DNA of 64,000 nt from M55B112 sp964539395. Lineage in GTDB: Bacteria > Bacteroidota > Bacteroidia > Bacteroidales > GCA-2748055. The position numbers were made by a program, and so were the translations under genes. The notes under the pieces are model-generated. The model saw only the letters and a list, made by a program, of their open reading frames with translations. It searched no databases and was not told where the DNA came from. The stretch covers positions 1-64,000 of the forward strand of contig CAZIIU010000009.1 of assembly GCA_964539395.1 (NCBI GenBank), given 5' to 3'. Shown piece by piece: positions 7,600-16,891 of this stretch (positions within the stretch are counted from its first letter, which is position 1; each line of letters opens with the position of its first letter).

Positions 7600-8907
7600 A
7601 TGAGCACAAAATACAAACATTTCGAAACAGCACAGATTCATGGAGGACACGAACCAGATACCAATACATTATCCCGTGCTGTACCTATCTATCAGACCAC
7701 TTCTTATGTTTTCAACAATTCTCAGCATGCGGCCAACCTGTTTGCCCTTAAAGAATTCGGTAACATTTACAGCAGGATAATGAATCCAACCAATGATGTA
7801 TTTGAAAAGAGAATTGCTGAACTCGAAGGAGGTATAGCAGCACTGTCAACCTCTTCAGGACACGCCGCACAATTTCTGGTATTCAACACCTTGTTAACTC
7901 AGGGTTCAAATATTGTAACATCACCTTATCTCTACGGGGGAACCCACAATCAATTCAAGGTAACCTTCAGGAATTATGGATGGGACTTCCGGTTTGCTGA
8001 TAGCCTGGATACAGCAGACTTCGAGAAGTTAATTGACGCTAATACACGAGGGATCTATCTTGAATCCATCGGCAATCCGGGATTCGACATACCCGACTTT
8101 GAGCAATTCGCCCGCCTGGCGAAGAAGCACGATCTCCCGATCATTGTCGACAATACCTTTGGTGCCGCCGGTTACCTGATCAGGCCCCTGGAACATGGTG
8201 CAAATATTGTTGTGGAATCGGCTACCAAATGGATCGGAGGCCATGGTACCTCTATAGGTGGAGTTATTGTTGACGGGGGAAACTACAACTGGGGGAACGG
8301 GAAATTTCCTCAATTCACCGAACCATCGGAAGGGTACCACGGATTGGTTTTCTGGGATGTTTTCGGAGAAGGCTCTCCCTTCGGTAATATTGCATTCATT
8401 ATCAAGGCCCGGGTCGAAGGACTTCGGGATATTGGTCCAAGTCAGAGTCCGTTTAACGCATTTTTACATCTTCAGGGTCTTGAAACACTGTCATTGAGAA
8501 TTGACAGGCATTTGGAGAATACACATGAACTTGCAAAATGGCTTGAGGATCATCCAAGGGTTGATCGTGTTATTTACCCGGGTTTGCCTTCGAGTGATTA
8601 CCATCATCTGGCGAACAAATACCTGCCTAAAGGTGCCGGAGGTGTATTGTCATTCATTTTAAAGGGAAGTAAGGAGAATGCGATTAAATTTGTTGACACA
8701 CTCGAACTGGTTAGTCACCTTGCAAATGTAGGAGATGCAAAAACCCTGATCATTCAGCCGGCGGCCACCACCCATTCCCAATTATCCGATGAAGAACAGC
8801 TAAAAGCCGGGGTCTTGCCCACCATGCTAAGAGTTTCTGTCGGACTGGAGCACATTGAGGACATCATTGCCGATTTCGAACAGGCCTTTAAGAGAGTATT
8901 TAACTGA
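7600..8907 (+). CDS. metY: O-acetylhomoserine sulfhydrylase (PLP, Cys/Met metabolism family)
   Basis: Makes homocysteine directly from O-acylhomoserine and sulfide with pyridoxal phosphate. At 435 residues it has the typical length of the O-acetylhomoserine aminocarboxypropyltransferase subgroup, longer than MetB/MetC. Hallmarks are the N-terminal HFETAQIHGGHEPD, SRIMNPTNDVFEKRIAELEGG, and the PLP-lysine region ESATKWIGGHGTSIGG. The position behind a SAM-I riboswitch and before metH and metF fits the role. A 142-base untranslated stretch separates it from the leader ORF. An O-acetyl- versus O-succinylhomoserine preference cannot be read. Confidence 0.93.
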   Translation: MSTKYKHFETAQIHGGHEPDTNTLSRAVPIYQTTSYVFNNSQHAANLFALKEFGNIYSRIMNPTNDVFEKRIAELEGGIAALSTSSGHAAQFLVFNTLLTQGSNIVTSPYLYGGTHNQFKVTFRNYGWDFRFADSLDTADFEKLIDANTRGIYLESIGNPGFDIPDFEQFARLAKKHDLPIIVDNTFGAAGYLIRPLEHGANIVVESATKWIGGHGTSIGGVIVDGGNYNWGNGKFPQFTEPSEGYHGLVFWDVFGEGSPFGNIAFIIKARVEGLRDIGPSQSPFNAFLHLQGLETLSLRIDRHLENTHELAKWLEDHPRVDRVIYPGLPSSDYHHLANKYLPKGAGGVLSFILKGSKENAIKFVDTLELVSHLANVGDAKTLIIQPAATTHSQLSDEEQLKAGVLPTMLRVSVGLEHIEDIIADFEQAFKRVFN

Positions 8908-8941
8908 CAAACCGGAGTCTAAAATCCCTGGCCTGCTGTAC

Positions 8942-8986
8942 GCACCTTCGCCAATGTTACTATCGGCGAAGGTGCTTCACTTTTAT
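8942..8986 (+). terminator. Terminator-like hairpin between metY and metH
   Basis: A perfect 11-base stem, GCACCTTCGCC (8942-8952) with GGCGAAGGTGC (8965-8975), and a 12-base loop, followed by TTCACTTTTATC. The T tract is interrupted, but the stem is strong. Its 3' arm is identical over 11 bases to 7291-7301 in the SAM-I aptamer core. It may end metY transcripts or leave metH under partial read-through. Confidence 0.65.
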
Positions 8987-8989
8987 CAT

Positions 8990-8997
8990 TAACTTTG
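8990..8997 (+). promoter_or_regulatory. Candidate -7 box for metH
   Basis: TAACTTTG is an exact match to TAnnTTTG, directly after the terminator hairpin and 20 bases before the metH start. No good TTTG -33 box is visible, since that position falls inside the hairpin arm. It suggests metH has its own start of transcription. Confidence 0.35.
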
Positions 8998-9016
8998 TGT
9001 TTTTGAAGATCAGAAT

Positions 9017-12000
9017 ATGACGAAAAAGCCTGATATAAGGGATTTACTTAAAGAACGAATACTGGTTCTGGATGGAGCCATGGGGACAATGATCCAGCAA
9101 TTGAAACTTACAGAGCAGGATTTCCGCGGGTTTCAGTTCGTTTCACATCCTGTTAACCTCTTTGGAAACAACGACATACTCTCTATTTCCCAACCGAAGT
9201 TAATTGAAGATATCCATAGACAGTTCCTGGATGCCGGGGCAGATATTATCGAAACCAATACGTTTAATGCAACGTCAATTTCTCAGGCTGATTATTCTTC
9301 CATACCATATGTTCATGAAATTAACCTGAATGCCGCAAAGCTTTCAAGGCGCGTGGCTGATGAATACACTGAAAATAATCCTGATAAACCCAGATACGTG
9401 GCAGGATCGATAGGTCCTACAAATAAAACCGCCTCCATGTCGCCCGATGTGAATGATCCCGGTTACAGGGCTGTCACATTCAAAGAGCTAAAAAATGCCT
9501 ACAGGGAACAGGCAGAGGGCTTGCTGGCCGGTGGAGTTGAACTGTTTCTGATTGAAACTGCATTTGACACCCTGAATGCCAAGGCGGCACTTGTAGCCCT
9601 CAATGAGTTGTTTTCCGAACTGAACAGAAAACTTCCGGTAATGCTTTCCGGAACAATAACTGATGCTTCTGGGAGAACCCTCAGCGGTCAGACCCTTGAG
9701 GCTTTTATCCTTTCCGTGTCTCACATTGATCTTCTTTCACTAGGGTTAAACTGTGCCCTGGGAGCGAAAGAAATGCGTCCATACATCAAGGAGATCGCAG
9801 ATAAATCACCCTTTTTCGTTAGTGCCCACCCCAATGCAGGATTACCAAACCAGTTCGGGGAGTATGATGAAACACCAGAAAAGATGGCAGGTTATATCGG
9901 TGAATTTCTCGATGCCGGGCATGTCAACATCATCGGAGGATGTTGCGGAACTACACCCGGCCATATCCGGGAGTTTGTCAGACTCGCGGAAAAAAGCAGG
10001 AGACATGTTGTAAAAAGCCCTGAAAGGTCATTGAAATTAAGTGGTCTCGAACCTCTGACAACTTATGAGGGGTCCAATTTCATCAACATTGGTGAAAGAC
10101 TGAATGTGGCAGGCAGCAGAAGATTTGCCAGGCTCATCAGGGAGAAGAGATATGATGAGGCCCTGGGTATTGCTCTGCAACAGGTAGAGGATGGTGCCCA
10201 GGTGCTCGATGTGAACCTGGACGATGCAATGCTTGATGCTGAATATGAAATGGTGCATTTTCTAAACCTCATGATGTCTGAACCAGACATTGCCAGGGTA
10301 CCATTTATGATCGACTCATCACGATGGAATGTTATAGAGGCAGGTCTTCAATGCGTTCAGGGTAAATCCATCGTAAACTCGATCAGTTTAAAAGAGGGTG
10401 AATCAGTGTTCATTGAACAGGCCCGTAAAATTAAAAACTACGGGGCCGCGGTTGTCATTATGGCATTCGATGAAGAAGGTCAGGCAGCAACTTATGAAAG
10501 AAGAATCGAAATATGCAGCCGGGCATATAAGATACTTACCGAAACAGTTGAACTGCCCCCCGAAGACATCATCTTTGATCCGAATATACTGACGATTGGT
10601 ACTGGTATGGAGGAGCATAATAACTATGCTGTTGATTTCATTAAATCTGTTGAATGGATTAAGGAAAACCTCCCCCATGCCAAAGTCAGCGGTGGAATCA
10701 GTAACCTGTCATTCTCCTTTCGGGGAAACAATGTGGTACGAGAGGCCATACACGCTGCTTTCCTTTATCATGCAATAAAGGCAGGACTTGATATGGGCAT
10801 TGTCAATCCTTCGATGTTACAGGTATATGACGAGATTCCCGGCGATCTGCTCGAATACGTGGAGGATCTGATTTTCAATCGCAGACAGGATGCCACTGAA
10901 AGACTTCTGGAATTTGCCGGAACCATTAAGAAGACGGATGCAATTGAGGAAGTTGCTGATGAATGGAGGTCAAAACCGGTGGAAGAACGACTGAAACATG
11001 CATTAATAAAGGGCATTACTGAATACATTGATGAGGACACACTTGAGGCATATAGGAAGATCGGCACAGGACTCAGGGTAATTGAAGGTCCGCTGATGGC
11101 AGGCATGAACGTTGTAGGTGATTTTTTCGGAGCGGGAAAAATGTTTCTTCCCCAGGTGGTAAAGAGTGCCAGGGTAATGAAGAAATCAGTATCAGTTCTT
11201 TTCCCTTTCATTGAAGAAGAGAAGCTGATCCAGGGAGATTCAGGCACTGCAGGCAAAGTTTTGCTGGCTACAGTGAAAGGTGATGTGCATGATATTGGGA
11301 AAAACATTGTCGGTGTTGTGTTGGGGTGTAACAACTATGAGATAATCGACCTTGGGGTCATGGTGCCAACGGAAAAGATACTCGATACTGCTGAGAATGA
11401 GAATGTGGACATCATTGGTCTGTCTGGTCTTATTACCCCCTCTCTGGAGGAGATGGTAAGTATTGCCCGTGAAATGGAGAGAAGACAAATGAAACAGCAC
11501 CTGCTGATTGGCGGAGCTACGACATCAAAAATCCACACTGCTGTAAAGATCGAGCCGGGTTACTCAGGTGCAGTTATTCATGTGAAGGATGCTTCAAAAA
11601 GCGTTCCGGTAGTGAATAAACTGCTCTCAAAGGAGAACAGGGATCTTTTTATCAGGGAGATTAATGATGAATATGAAACACTCCGAAAGAGTTATGAAGG
11701 TGCCGAAAGAAACGTTGAATTTCTTACACTTGCTGAAGCCCGCAATAACAGATTGCGAATTGACTGGAACAGGCAACCTCCTGTAATACCTTTAAAAACG
11801 GGTACATCCCATCTGGAAGATTTTGCCATTGAGCAGATAATCCCCTACATCAACTGGATGTTTTTCTTTGTGACCTGGGAACTGAGAGGGAAATTCCCTG
11901 AAATCCTGAAAGATCCTATAATTGGCGAAGAGGCCGAAAAACTATACAGGGATGCCCGTGAGATGCTGAAGCTGATCGCCAGGGAAAAATGGCTTACTGC

Positions 12001-12697
12001 CAACGCTGTATATGGCATTTATCCTGCCAACAGTATCGGAGATGATATCATACTTTTTACTGATGAATCGCGAACTGAAGAACTCGCCCGGTTTATTAAT
12101 CTCAGGAACCAGACAAAAAAGGAGCAAGGTACGCCTAACCTGTCACTGGCAGATTTTATTGCACCTGTAGAATCAGGAAAAGCAGACTACATTGGGGCCT
12201 TCGCCAATACTGCAGGTATCGGAATCGAGAAAAAAATCATGGAATTTGAGAAGGAATACGACGATTATTCATCTATTATGATAAAGGCACTTGCCGACCG
12301 GCTCGCAGAAGCATTTACCGAACTTTTGCATGAGAAGATCCGAAAGGAGGTCTGGGGATATGCAAAAGATGAGCGGCTCAGTATGGAAGATTTGTTCAGG
12401 GAAAAATACAGTGGTATCAGACCGGCGCACGGCTATCCTGCCTGCCCCGAACACAGTGAAAAAGAGACTCTGTTCAACCTGCTGCAATGCAGTAAGTACG
12501 GCATCGGGCTTACAGAGAATTACTCAATGTACCCGGCAGCATCTGTAAGTGGATTGTTTTTTGCACACCCGGAATCAAAGTACTTTTTCGTTGGAAAAAT
12601 CGGAAAGGACCAGGTGGAAGATTATGCAAAAAGAAAGGTAATGGATGTGGAGAATATCAAAAGACTGCTGGCCTCTAATCTGAATTTCAGCATATAA
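9017..12697 (+). CDS. metH: Cobalamin-dependent methionine synthase
   Basis: Transfers the methyl group of 5-methyl-THF to homocysteine through cobalamin. At 1226 residues all four modules are present, so it is full length. The homocysteine module has zinc cysteines C246 (GLNC) and C309/C310 (GGCCGTTPGH). The pterin module starts NIGERLNVAGSRRF near residue 355. The B12-binding module has GDVHDIGKNIVG, where H758 is the lower cobalt ligand. The C-terminal AdoMet reactivation module contains RPAHGYPACPEH. These positions align almost residue for residue with the E. coli enzyme. The reactivation module means it should not need the RACo-like protein at 4.0-5.6 kb. It precedes metF. Confidence 0.98.
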   Translation: MTKKPDIRDLLKERILVLDGAMGTMIQQLKLTEQDFRGFQFVSHPVNLFGNNDILSISQPKLIEDIHRQFLDAGADIIETNTFNATSISQADYSSIPYVHEINLNAAKLSRRVADEYTENNPDKPRYVAGSIGPTNKTASMSPDVNDPGYRAVTFKELKNAYREQAEGLLAGGVELFLIETAFDTLNAKAALVALNELFSELNRKLPVMLSGTITDASGRTLSGQTLEAFILSVSHIDLLSLGLNCALGAKEMRPYIKEIADKSPFFVSAHPNAGLPNQFGEYDETPEKMAGYIGEFLDAGHVNIIGGCCGTTPGHIREFVRLAEKSRRHVVKSPERSLKLSGLEPLTTYEGSNFINIGERLNVAGSRRFARLIREKRYDEALGIALQQVEDGAQVLDVNLDDAMLDAEYEMVHFLNLMMSEPDIARVPFMIDSSRWNVIEAGLQCVQGKSIVNSISLKEGESVFIEQARKIKNYGAAVVIMAFDEEGQAATYERRIEICSRAYKILTETVELPPEDIIFDPNILTIGTGMEEHNNYAVDFIKSVEWIKENLPHAKVSGGISNLSFSFRGNNVVREAIHAAFLYHAIKAGLDMGIVNPSMLQVYDEIPGDLLEYVEDLIFNRRQDATERLLEFAGTIKKTDAIEEVADEWRSKPVEERLKHALIKGITEYIDEDTLEAYRKIGTGLRVIEGPLMAGMNVVGDFFGAGKMFLPQVVKSARVMKKSVSVLFPFIEEEKLIQGDSGTAGKVLLATVKGDVHDIGKNIVGVVLGCNNYEIIDLGVMVPTEKILDTAENENVDIIGLSGLITPSLEEMVSIAREMERRQMKQHLLIGGATTSKIHTAVKIEPGYSGAVIHVKDASKSVPVVNKLLSKENRDLFIREINDEYETLRKSYEGAERNVEFLTLAEARNNRLRIDWNRQPPVIPLKTGTSHLEDFAIEQIIPYINWMFFFVTWELRGKFPEILKDPIIGEEAEKLYRDAREMLKLIAREKWLTANAVYGIYPANSIGDDIILFTDESRTEELARFINLRNQTKKEQGTPNLSLADFIAPVESGKADYIGAFANTAGIGIEKKIMEFEKEYDDYSSIMIKALADRLAEAFTELLHEKIRKEVWGYAKDERLSMEDLFREKYSGIRPAHGYPACPEHSEKETLFNLLQCSKYGIGLTENYSMYPAASVSGLFFAHPESKYFFVGKIGKDQVEDYAKRKVMDVENIKRLLASNLNFSI

Positions 12698-12702
12698 TTG
12701 TT

Positions 12703-12715
12703 TTCCGATTCGGAA
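12703..12715. repeat. Small perfect palindrome between metH and metF
   Basis: TTCCGATTCGGAA is a perfect inverted repeat around one central base, six bases after the metH stop. The single-base centre argues against an RNA hairpin, so a protein-binding site is possible. The short length means chance is also possible. Confidence 0.2.
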
Positions 12716-12848
12716 CCAATCTGGTGCGGTTAAGTGTACACGGTCTCAAATTAATTAACCTTATTATAGCTCAATGCGTGATTGCCTCTGCCAGGACCGA
12801 TGGAAAAGTAATTTTGCTATTTTCGCATTAGAAATGGAATGATATAAA

Positions 12849-13802
12849 ATGAAAGTAATAGATCAATTAAAAAAAACAGATAAAACACTGTTTTCATTTG
12901 AACTGCTTCCACCCAGAAAAGGCAGAACCCTCGAAACTATCTACGGTGCAATTGACCCACTCATTGAATTTGATCCTCTCAATATCAATATTACCTTTCA
13001 TCAGCAGGAGTCGATCTATCAAAAACAATCCAATGGCACAATCATCAGGAAAGTGATCAGTAAGCGCCCTGGTACTGTGGCAATTTCAGCAGCTATTATG
13101 AATAAATACCGTAAGACTGTCGTTCCTCATGTTATATGCGGCGGATTTACAAGGGAGGAAACAGAAGATCTGCTGATCGATCTCAATTTCCTTGGATTAC
13201 ATAATCTGCTGGTTCTTCGGGGAGATCCTCCGCACGGTATACGAGACTTTATTCCTGTGGATGGTGGACATTCACATTCCTGTGAGTTGGTAGAACAGAT
13301 TATGAATCTAAACAGCGGAATATACCTGGAACCTGATCTTAAGAATCCAAAACCAACTGATTTTTCGGTTGGTGTGGCCGGTTACCCGGAAAAACATTTT
13401 GAATCCCCAAACATGATTGAGGACCTTTACTGGCTGAAGAAAAAGGTAGAGGCAGGGGCAGATTATATCGTAACCCAAATGTTCTTTATCAACAGTAAGT
13501 TTTTCGAATTTGTCGACAAATGCAGGGAAGCAGGGATCGATGTGCCAATAGTTCCCGGAATCAAGCCGATTAATACATTAAAGGACCTGGAACTGTTGCC
13601 AAGGGTATTTCATATAGATATTCCACATGAACTCTATGCTGAGGCCAGGAAATGTAAAAACAATGATGAGGCCTGGGAACTTGGTATTGAATGGACCACC
13701 ACACAATCCAGGGAACTGAAAAAGCATGGTGTACCCGCGATCCATTATTATACCATCGGCGTTTCAGAGAATATCAGAAGAATTGCAAGCAATGTTTTTT
13801 AA
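12849..13802 (+). CDS. metF: 5,10-methylenetetrahydrofolate reductase
   Basis: Reduces methylene-THF to 5-methyl-THF, the methyl donor for the MetH encoded 150 bases upstream. At 317 residues it has the usual bacterial MTHFR TIM-barrel length. Recognisable parts are FSFELLPPRKG near the N-terminus (the glutamate is catalytic in the family), NLLVLRGDPP, VGVAGYPEKH, and GADYIVTQMFFINSKFFEFVDKC, followed by VPIVPGIKPI. FAD binding is expected from the family. A TATTTTCG sequence at 12818-12825 could be its own -7 box, but no -33 box pairs with it. Confidence 0.95.
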   Translation: MKVIDQLKKTDKTLFSFELLPPRKGRTLETIYGAIDPLIEFDPLNINITFHQQESIYQKQSNGTIIRKVISKRPGTVAISAAIMNKYRKTVVPHVICGGFTREETEDLLIDLNFLGLHNLLVLRGDPPHGIRDFIPVDGGHSHSCELVEQIMNLNSGIYLEPDLKNPKPTDFSVGVAGYPEKHFESPNMIEDLYWLKKKVEAGADYIVTQMFFINSKFFEFVDKCREAGIDVPIVPGIKPINTLKDLELLPRVFHIDIPHELYAEARKCKNNDEAWELGIEWTTTQSRELKKHGVPAIHYYTIGVSENIRRIASNVF

Positions 13803-14323
13803 TATCTTATATGCACCGTTCCATCAAGAATGCTGCCAACAGATACCTGCCCCCTGCAAATAATTTTTATCTTCATGCCAGTGTGGTTCAGCTTTATCTT
13901 CCTGGCAGTGAATTTTGACTGAATGGGAGCGGGTGCTTCTTTTACATCTTCCATACCGCCTGGTTTCGCACTGATCGTAACAACCTGCCCCGGGTAAAAA
14001 ATAACAGCAATGTAGACAGCAGGAAAAAGCATAAGGCGCTTTCTGTTTTTGATGTCATATTTATCATACTCATTTTTGCCTTCCATTTTTAAATGCAAAT
14101 GCAGTACAGAAGTTGACTTGTTGATGAATATGATTGGAGATTTCTTCATAAGCCGGCAATACTGAACAAGTTGAATTCAGTATAAAGCTAATGCCCATTT
14201 CGGTAAATTTAATGAAGTTTAATACTTATTGAGCGAAGGGTATATATCTATGTTTGAACATGCCGTTTCCTGCCATGAAGCAGTGATCTGAAATAGCAAT
14301 TACAGCGTCAGAGTTAAATAAAC
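13803..14323. other. Intergenic region without a convincing gene
   Basis: This 521-base stretch lies between the convergent metF and thioredoxin genes. The largest open frame, about 116 codons on the minus strand at 13799-14149, has no recognisable domain, signal peptide or motif and overlaps the metF stop. I see no terminator with a clear T tract and no repeat. Confidence 0.5.
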
Positions 14324-14824
14324 CTACATTCCGATGGGGTCCTTCCGGAACTTATACCTTTCTTCGTGATAGTAAAGAAGCTTTTCCGATAGTTGTTCTG
14401 CGGTCTTGAAGCCGGGCTCCACCGCGATGTGCCTTAACTCCTCGTCGAGGTAAACGATTGTCGGATAAGACAACCTTCCTTGTGTAAGAATAGCGGCCAC
14501 CTCATGGTAACCCCTTCTTCCCTGGTCAATAAAATGAAAGGTCCGGCCTCCAAGAACCAAAGAATCCTTCAGTTCAGCATTGAATTTGACCAGGTAAAAA
14601 TGCATGTTCAGATATTTCGCAACCTCCTCGTTTGAAAAGGTCTGGGCATCCATGCGCTTACACCATCCGCACCAGTCGGTATATACATCCACTAAGAATT
14701 TCCGGGGTTCCAGCCTGTTCAGCTCAATTGCTTCAGAAAGTGTGTGCCAACGAACCTGTTCCTGCGCATAAACACCCTGGTAACCCATTGAAATAATCAC
14801 AATTATCAATACAAATGCTTTCAT
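14324..14824 (-). CDS. Exported thioredoxin-fold protein
   Basis: The start at 14824 is preferred over an upstream ATG because it gives the signal peptide MKAFVLIIVIISMGYQGVYA. The mature part carries the redox motif DWCGWCKRMD (C52, C55) in a thioredoxin_7/DUF255-like domain, with the cis-proline region LSYPTIVYLDEE. At 166 residues it is one small domain. It probably acts as a periplasmic disulfide reductase or in redox maintenance. No partner DsbD is visible. It stands alone and is transcribed away from the MFS gene. Confidence 0.8.
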   Translation of the reverse strand: MKAFVLIIVIISMGYQGVYAQEQVRWHTLSEAIELNRLEPRKFLVDVYTDWCGWCKRMDAQTFSNEEVAKYLNMHFYLVKFNAELKDSLVLGGRTFHFIDQGRRGYHEVAAILTQGRLSYPTIVYLDEELRHIAVEPGFKTAEQLSEKLLYYHEERYKFRKDPIGM

Positions 14825-14937
14825 TATAGTATGTAATTTATATCCTGTCTGGTATACCCAACCAACCTGCCGGGAACGACCAGCATGTAATTCTTCATAT
14901 GTAACTATTTTCATATGTATTATGTTGCATAATAGCA

Positions 14938-14966
14938 ATTGAAAATACACATTTTTGCTACATTTG
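14938..14966 (+). promoter_or_regulatory. Promoter of the MFS-pepD operon
   Basis: TACATTTG (14959-14966) matches the TAnnTTTG -7 box exactly, with ATTG (14938-14941) 17 bases upstream as a -33 box. It lies 35 bases before the MFS start codon. Confidence 0.5.
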
Positions 14967-15001
14967 AGGCTTAAAATCGGAAATCTTAAATTATTATCGG
15001 A

Positions 15002-16816
15002 ATGAATGCAGCACAGAAAACTTTAAGAGATTCAGCCGCGATGCGCTGGCTCGTTATGATCCTGATTAGTGGGTTGATGTTTGCAACTTACTATTTCCAG
15101 GACTTTTATTCGGGTTTGAAGGATCTGATGGAGAATGAATATGGCTTCACCAGTGAACAGTTCGGCAGGATCATTGGACTGACCACCATAGCCAACGTCT
15201 TCGGTATGATTATCGTTGGAGGGATTATTCTCGATAAATGGGGAATCAGGATCGCCGGCTATGTATTTGGCGGTTTAGCTGCCTTGGGCGGACTTGTATC
15301 TGCAATTACTGCATCAGGAATGATTTTTGAGAGTAATCCGCTAACAGGCTTCATTTTTGGGAGGATTCTCTTTGGAATCGGACTGGAAGTTGTCTGTGTG
15401 ATTGTGATGCGCACCCTGGTGAAATGGTTCAAAGGGTATGAAATTGCATTGGCAATGGGGATAAATATGGGGTTCGGGCGTCTGGGATCGGCACTTGCAA
15501 TTGCCATTTCACTCGATATCGCAGGTGGTACTGTAGCACCTGCTGTAACATTTGCCGCCGGTTTGATTGGCATTGCCATGATCATGTTTGTAATTTATAC
15601 CTTCTTCGATATTAAGCTGGACAGGCAGGACAAGGCCATAGCTCAACAGGCATCAGCCAATGAACCCCATTCTGCCACCGAAGCGAAGGTGGATACTTCA
15701 GATGATTTCAAATTCAGTGACCTGGTAAAACTTGCCAAAAACAGTTCCTTCCTGTATATAGCGCTTCTCTGTGTTGCTTTCTATTCGGCAGTGTTTCCAT
15801 TTATTCAGTATGCACCCGACCTGCTGGTAAACAAATTCGGTTTTTCATATATTCTTCCGGAAGGAGCCTCAGTTGAAATATTCGGAAGTGAAGCCACAGG
15901 GAACGCTTTCGTTTATATCGTAGTATTCTTCTTTGCACTTGGTATCACCCTTATACCAAACTATATAAAGGGTGTTGCCCGGAAGAACCTGGCCAGGGTT
16001 TTTATTCTAACCTTATTTGCAGTGCTCGTTTATATGAACCGCGGGATGATCGGTCTCTGGCTCGTAAACGGTCCGAAAACATCTGCACTTATTCCCCTCG
16101 GAACAATCATCTTTACGCCAATATTCGGAAGCATTGTCGATAAGCGTGGAAAAGCAGCATCCCTGATGATGCTTGGAGCATTGCTGCTTATTTTTGCTCA
16201 CCTGTCGCTGGCTCTTTCAAACAAACCAGCTTTTGCATATATGGGACTATTAAGTCTTGGAGTTGCTTTCTCCCTGGTACCAGCCGCCATGTGGCCGTCT
16301 GTTGCGAAAATTGTTGCTGAGAACCGACTTGGTACAGCGTATGCCTCAATGTTTACTGTTCAGAACTGGGGACTTGGACTATTCTTTTGGGGTATTGGTG
16401 CTTTGCTCATTGCAATTCCGGTAAATGCCGATACTAAAGCTGAAATAGATGCTGTCAGAATCCATATGGAGGTTACAGATACGCAACCCCGCGAGGAGGT
16501 CCTGATGCGACTCGACAATATTATTGAGGAGATTAAAACACGTGATGAAAATTTCGATGGTTCTGTCGGAGAAGAACTGCTGGCAGATATACGCAGCAGT
16601 ATAATTAAAAATGGAAGCCTTACAAGTGGAGAGATCAGTGAACTGATCAAGCTAATGCAATCAAATGAAATGCTTAACTACTATGATTACCGTATTCCGA
16701 TTTTAATCCTCGTATTATGTGGTGTGATCTCCATCTTCCTGGCATTTAAACTTAAACAGGCAGATGAAAGGCAGAAATTCGGATTGGAACTGCCATCGGG
16801 TGAAAATGGAGAATAA
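15002..16816 (+). CDS. Major facilitator superfamily transporter with a long internal loop
   Basis: An inner-membrane transporter of 604 residues, longer than the usual 400-450. The first six hydrophobic segments occupy about residues 15-205, with the MFS loop motif GGIILDKWGIRIAG after the second segment. A charged linker of about 45 residues precedes the second half, which carries GSIVDKRGKAAS in the matching loop. Between the last two hydrophobic segments (about residues 475-565) lies a hydrophilic, helical insertion rich in Glu, Asp and Arg. The substrate cannot be read. Linkage to pepD 75 bases downstream suggests peptide or amino-acid uptake. Confidence 0.85.
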   Translation: MNAAQKTLRDSAAMRWLVMILISGLMFATYYFQDFYSGLKDLMENEYGFTSEQFGRIIGLTTIANVFGMIIVGGIILDKWGIRIAGYVFGGLAALGGLVSAITASGMIFESNPLTGFIFGRILFGIGLEVVCVIVMRTLVKWFKGYEIALAMGINMGFGRLGSALAIAISLDIAGGTVAPAVTFAAGLIGIAMIMFVIYTFFDIKLDRQDKAIAQQASANEPHSATEAKVDTSDDFKFSDLVKLAKNSSFLYIALLCVAFYSAVFPFIQYAPDLLVNKFGFSYILPEGASVEIFGSEATGNAFVYIVVFFFALGITLIPNYIKGVARKNLARVFILTLFAVLVYMNRGMIGLWLVNGPKTSALIPLGTIIFTPIFGSIVDKRGKAASLMMLGALLLIFAHLSLALSNKPAFAYMGLLSLGVAFSLVPAAMWPSVAKIVAENRLGTAYASMFTVQNWGLGLFFWGIGALLIAIPVNADTKAEIDAVRIHMEVTDTQPREEVLMRLDNIIEEIKTRDENFDGSVGEELLADIRSSIIKNGSLTSGEISELIKLMQSNEMLNYYDYRIPILILVLCGVISIFLAFKLKQADERQKFGLELPSGENGE

Positions 16817-16891
16817 TTCCAGATGAAGAATACACATTCATATTTAATGTCCATACGTCCCTGTACGTATCAACTAAAAAATGAAACTACA

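Noticed and set aside
9017..12697. MetH lacking its reactivation domain, which would explain the RACo-like gene
   Set aside because: The C-terminal AdoMet-binding module is complete, including RPAHGYPACPEH, so there is no such gap to fill.
13799..14149. A 116-codon minus-strand frame between metF and the thioredoxin gene
   Set aside because: No recognisable domain, signal peptide or neighbour logic, and it overlaps the metF stop. Noted only as part of the intergenic region.
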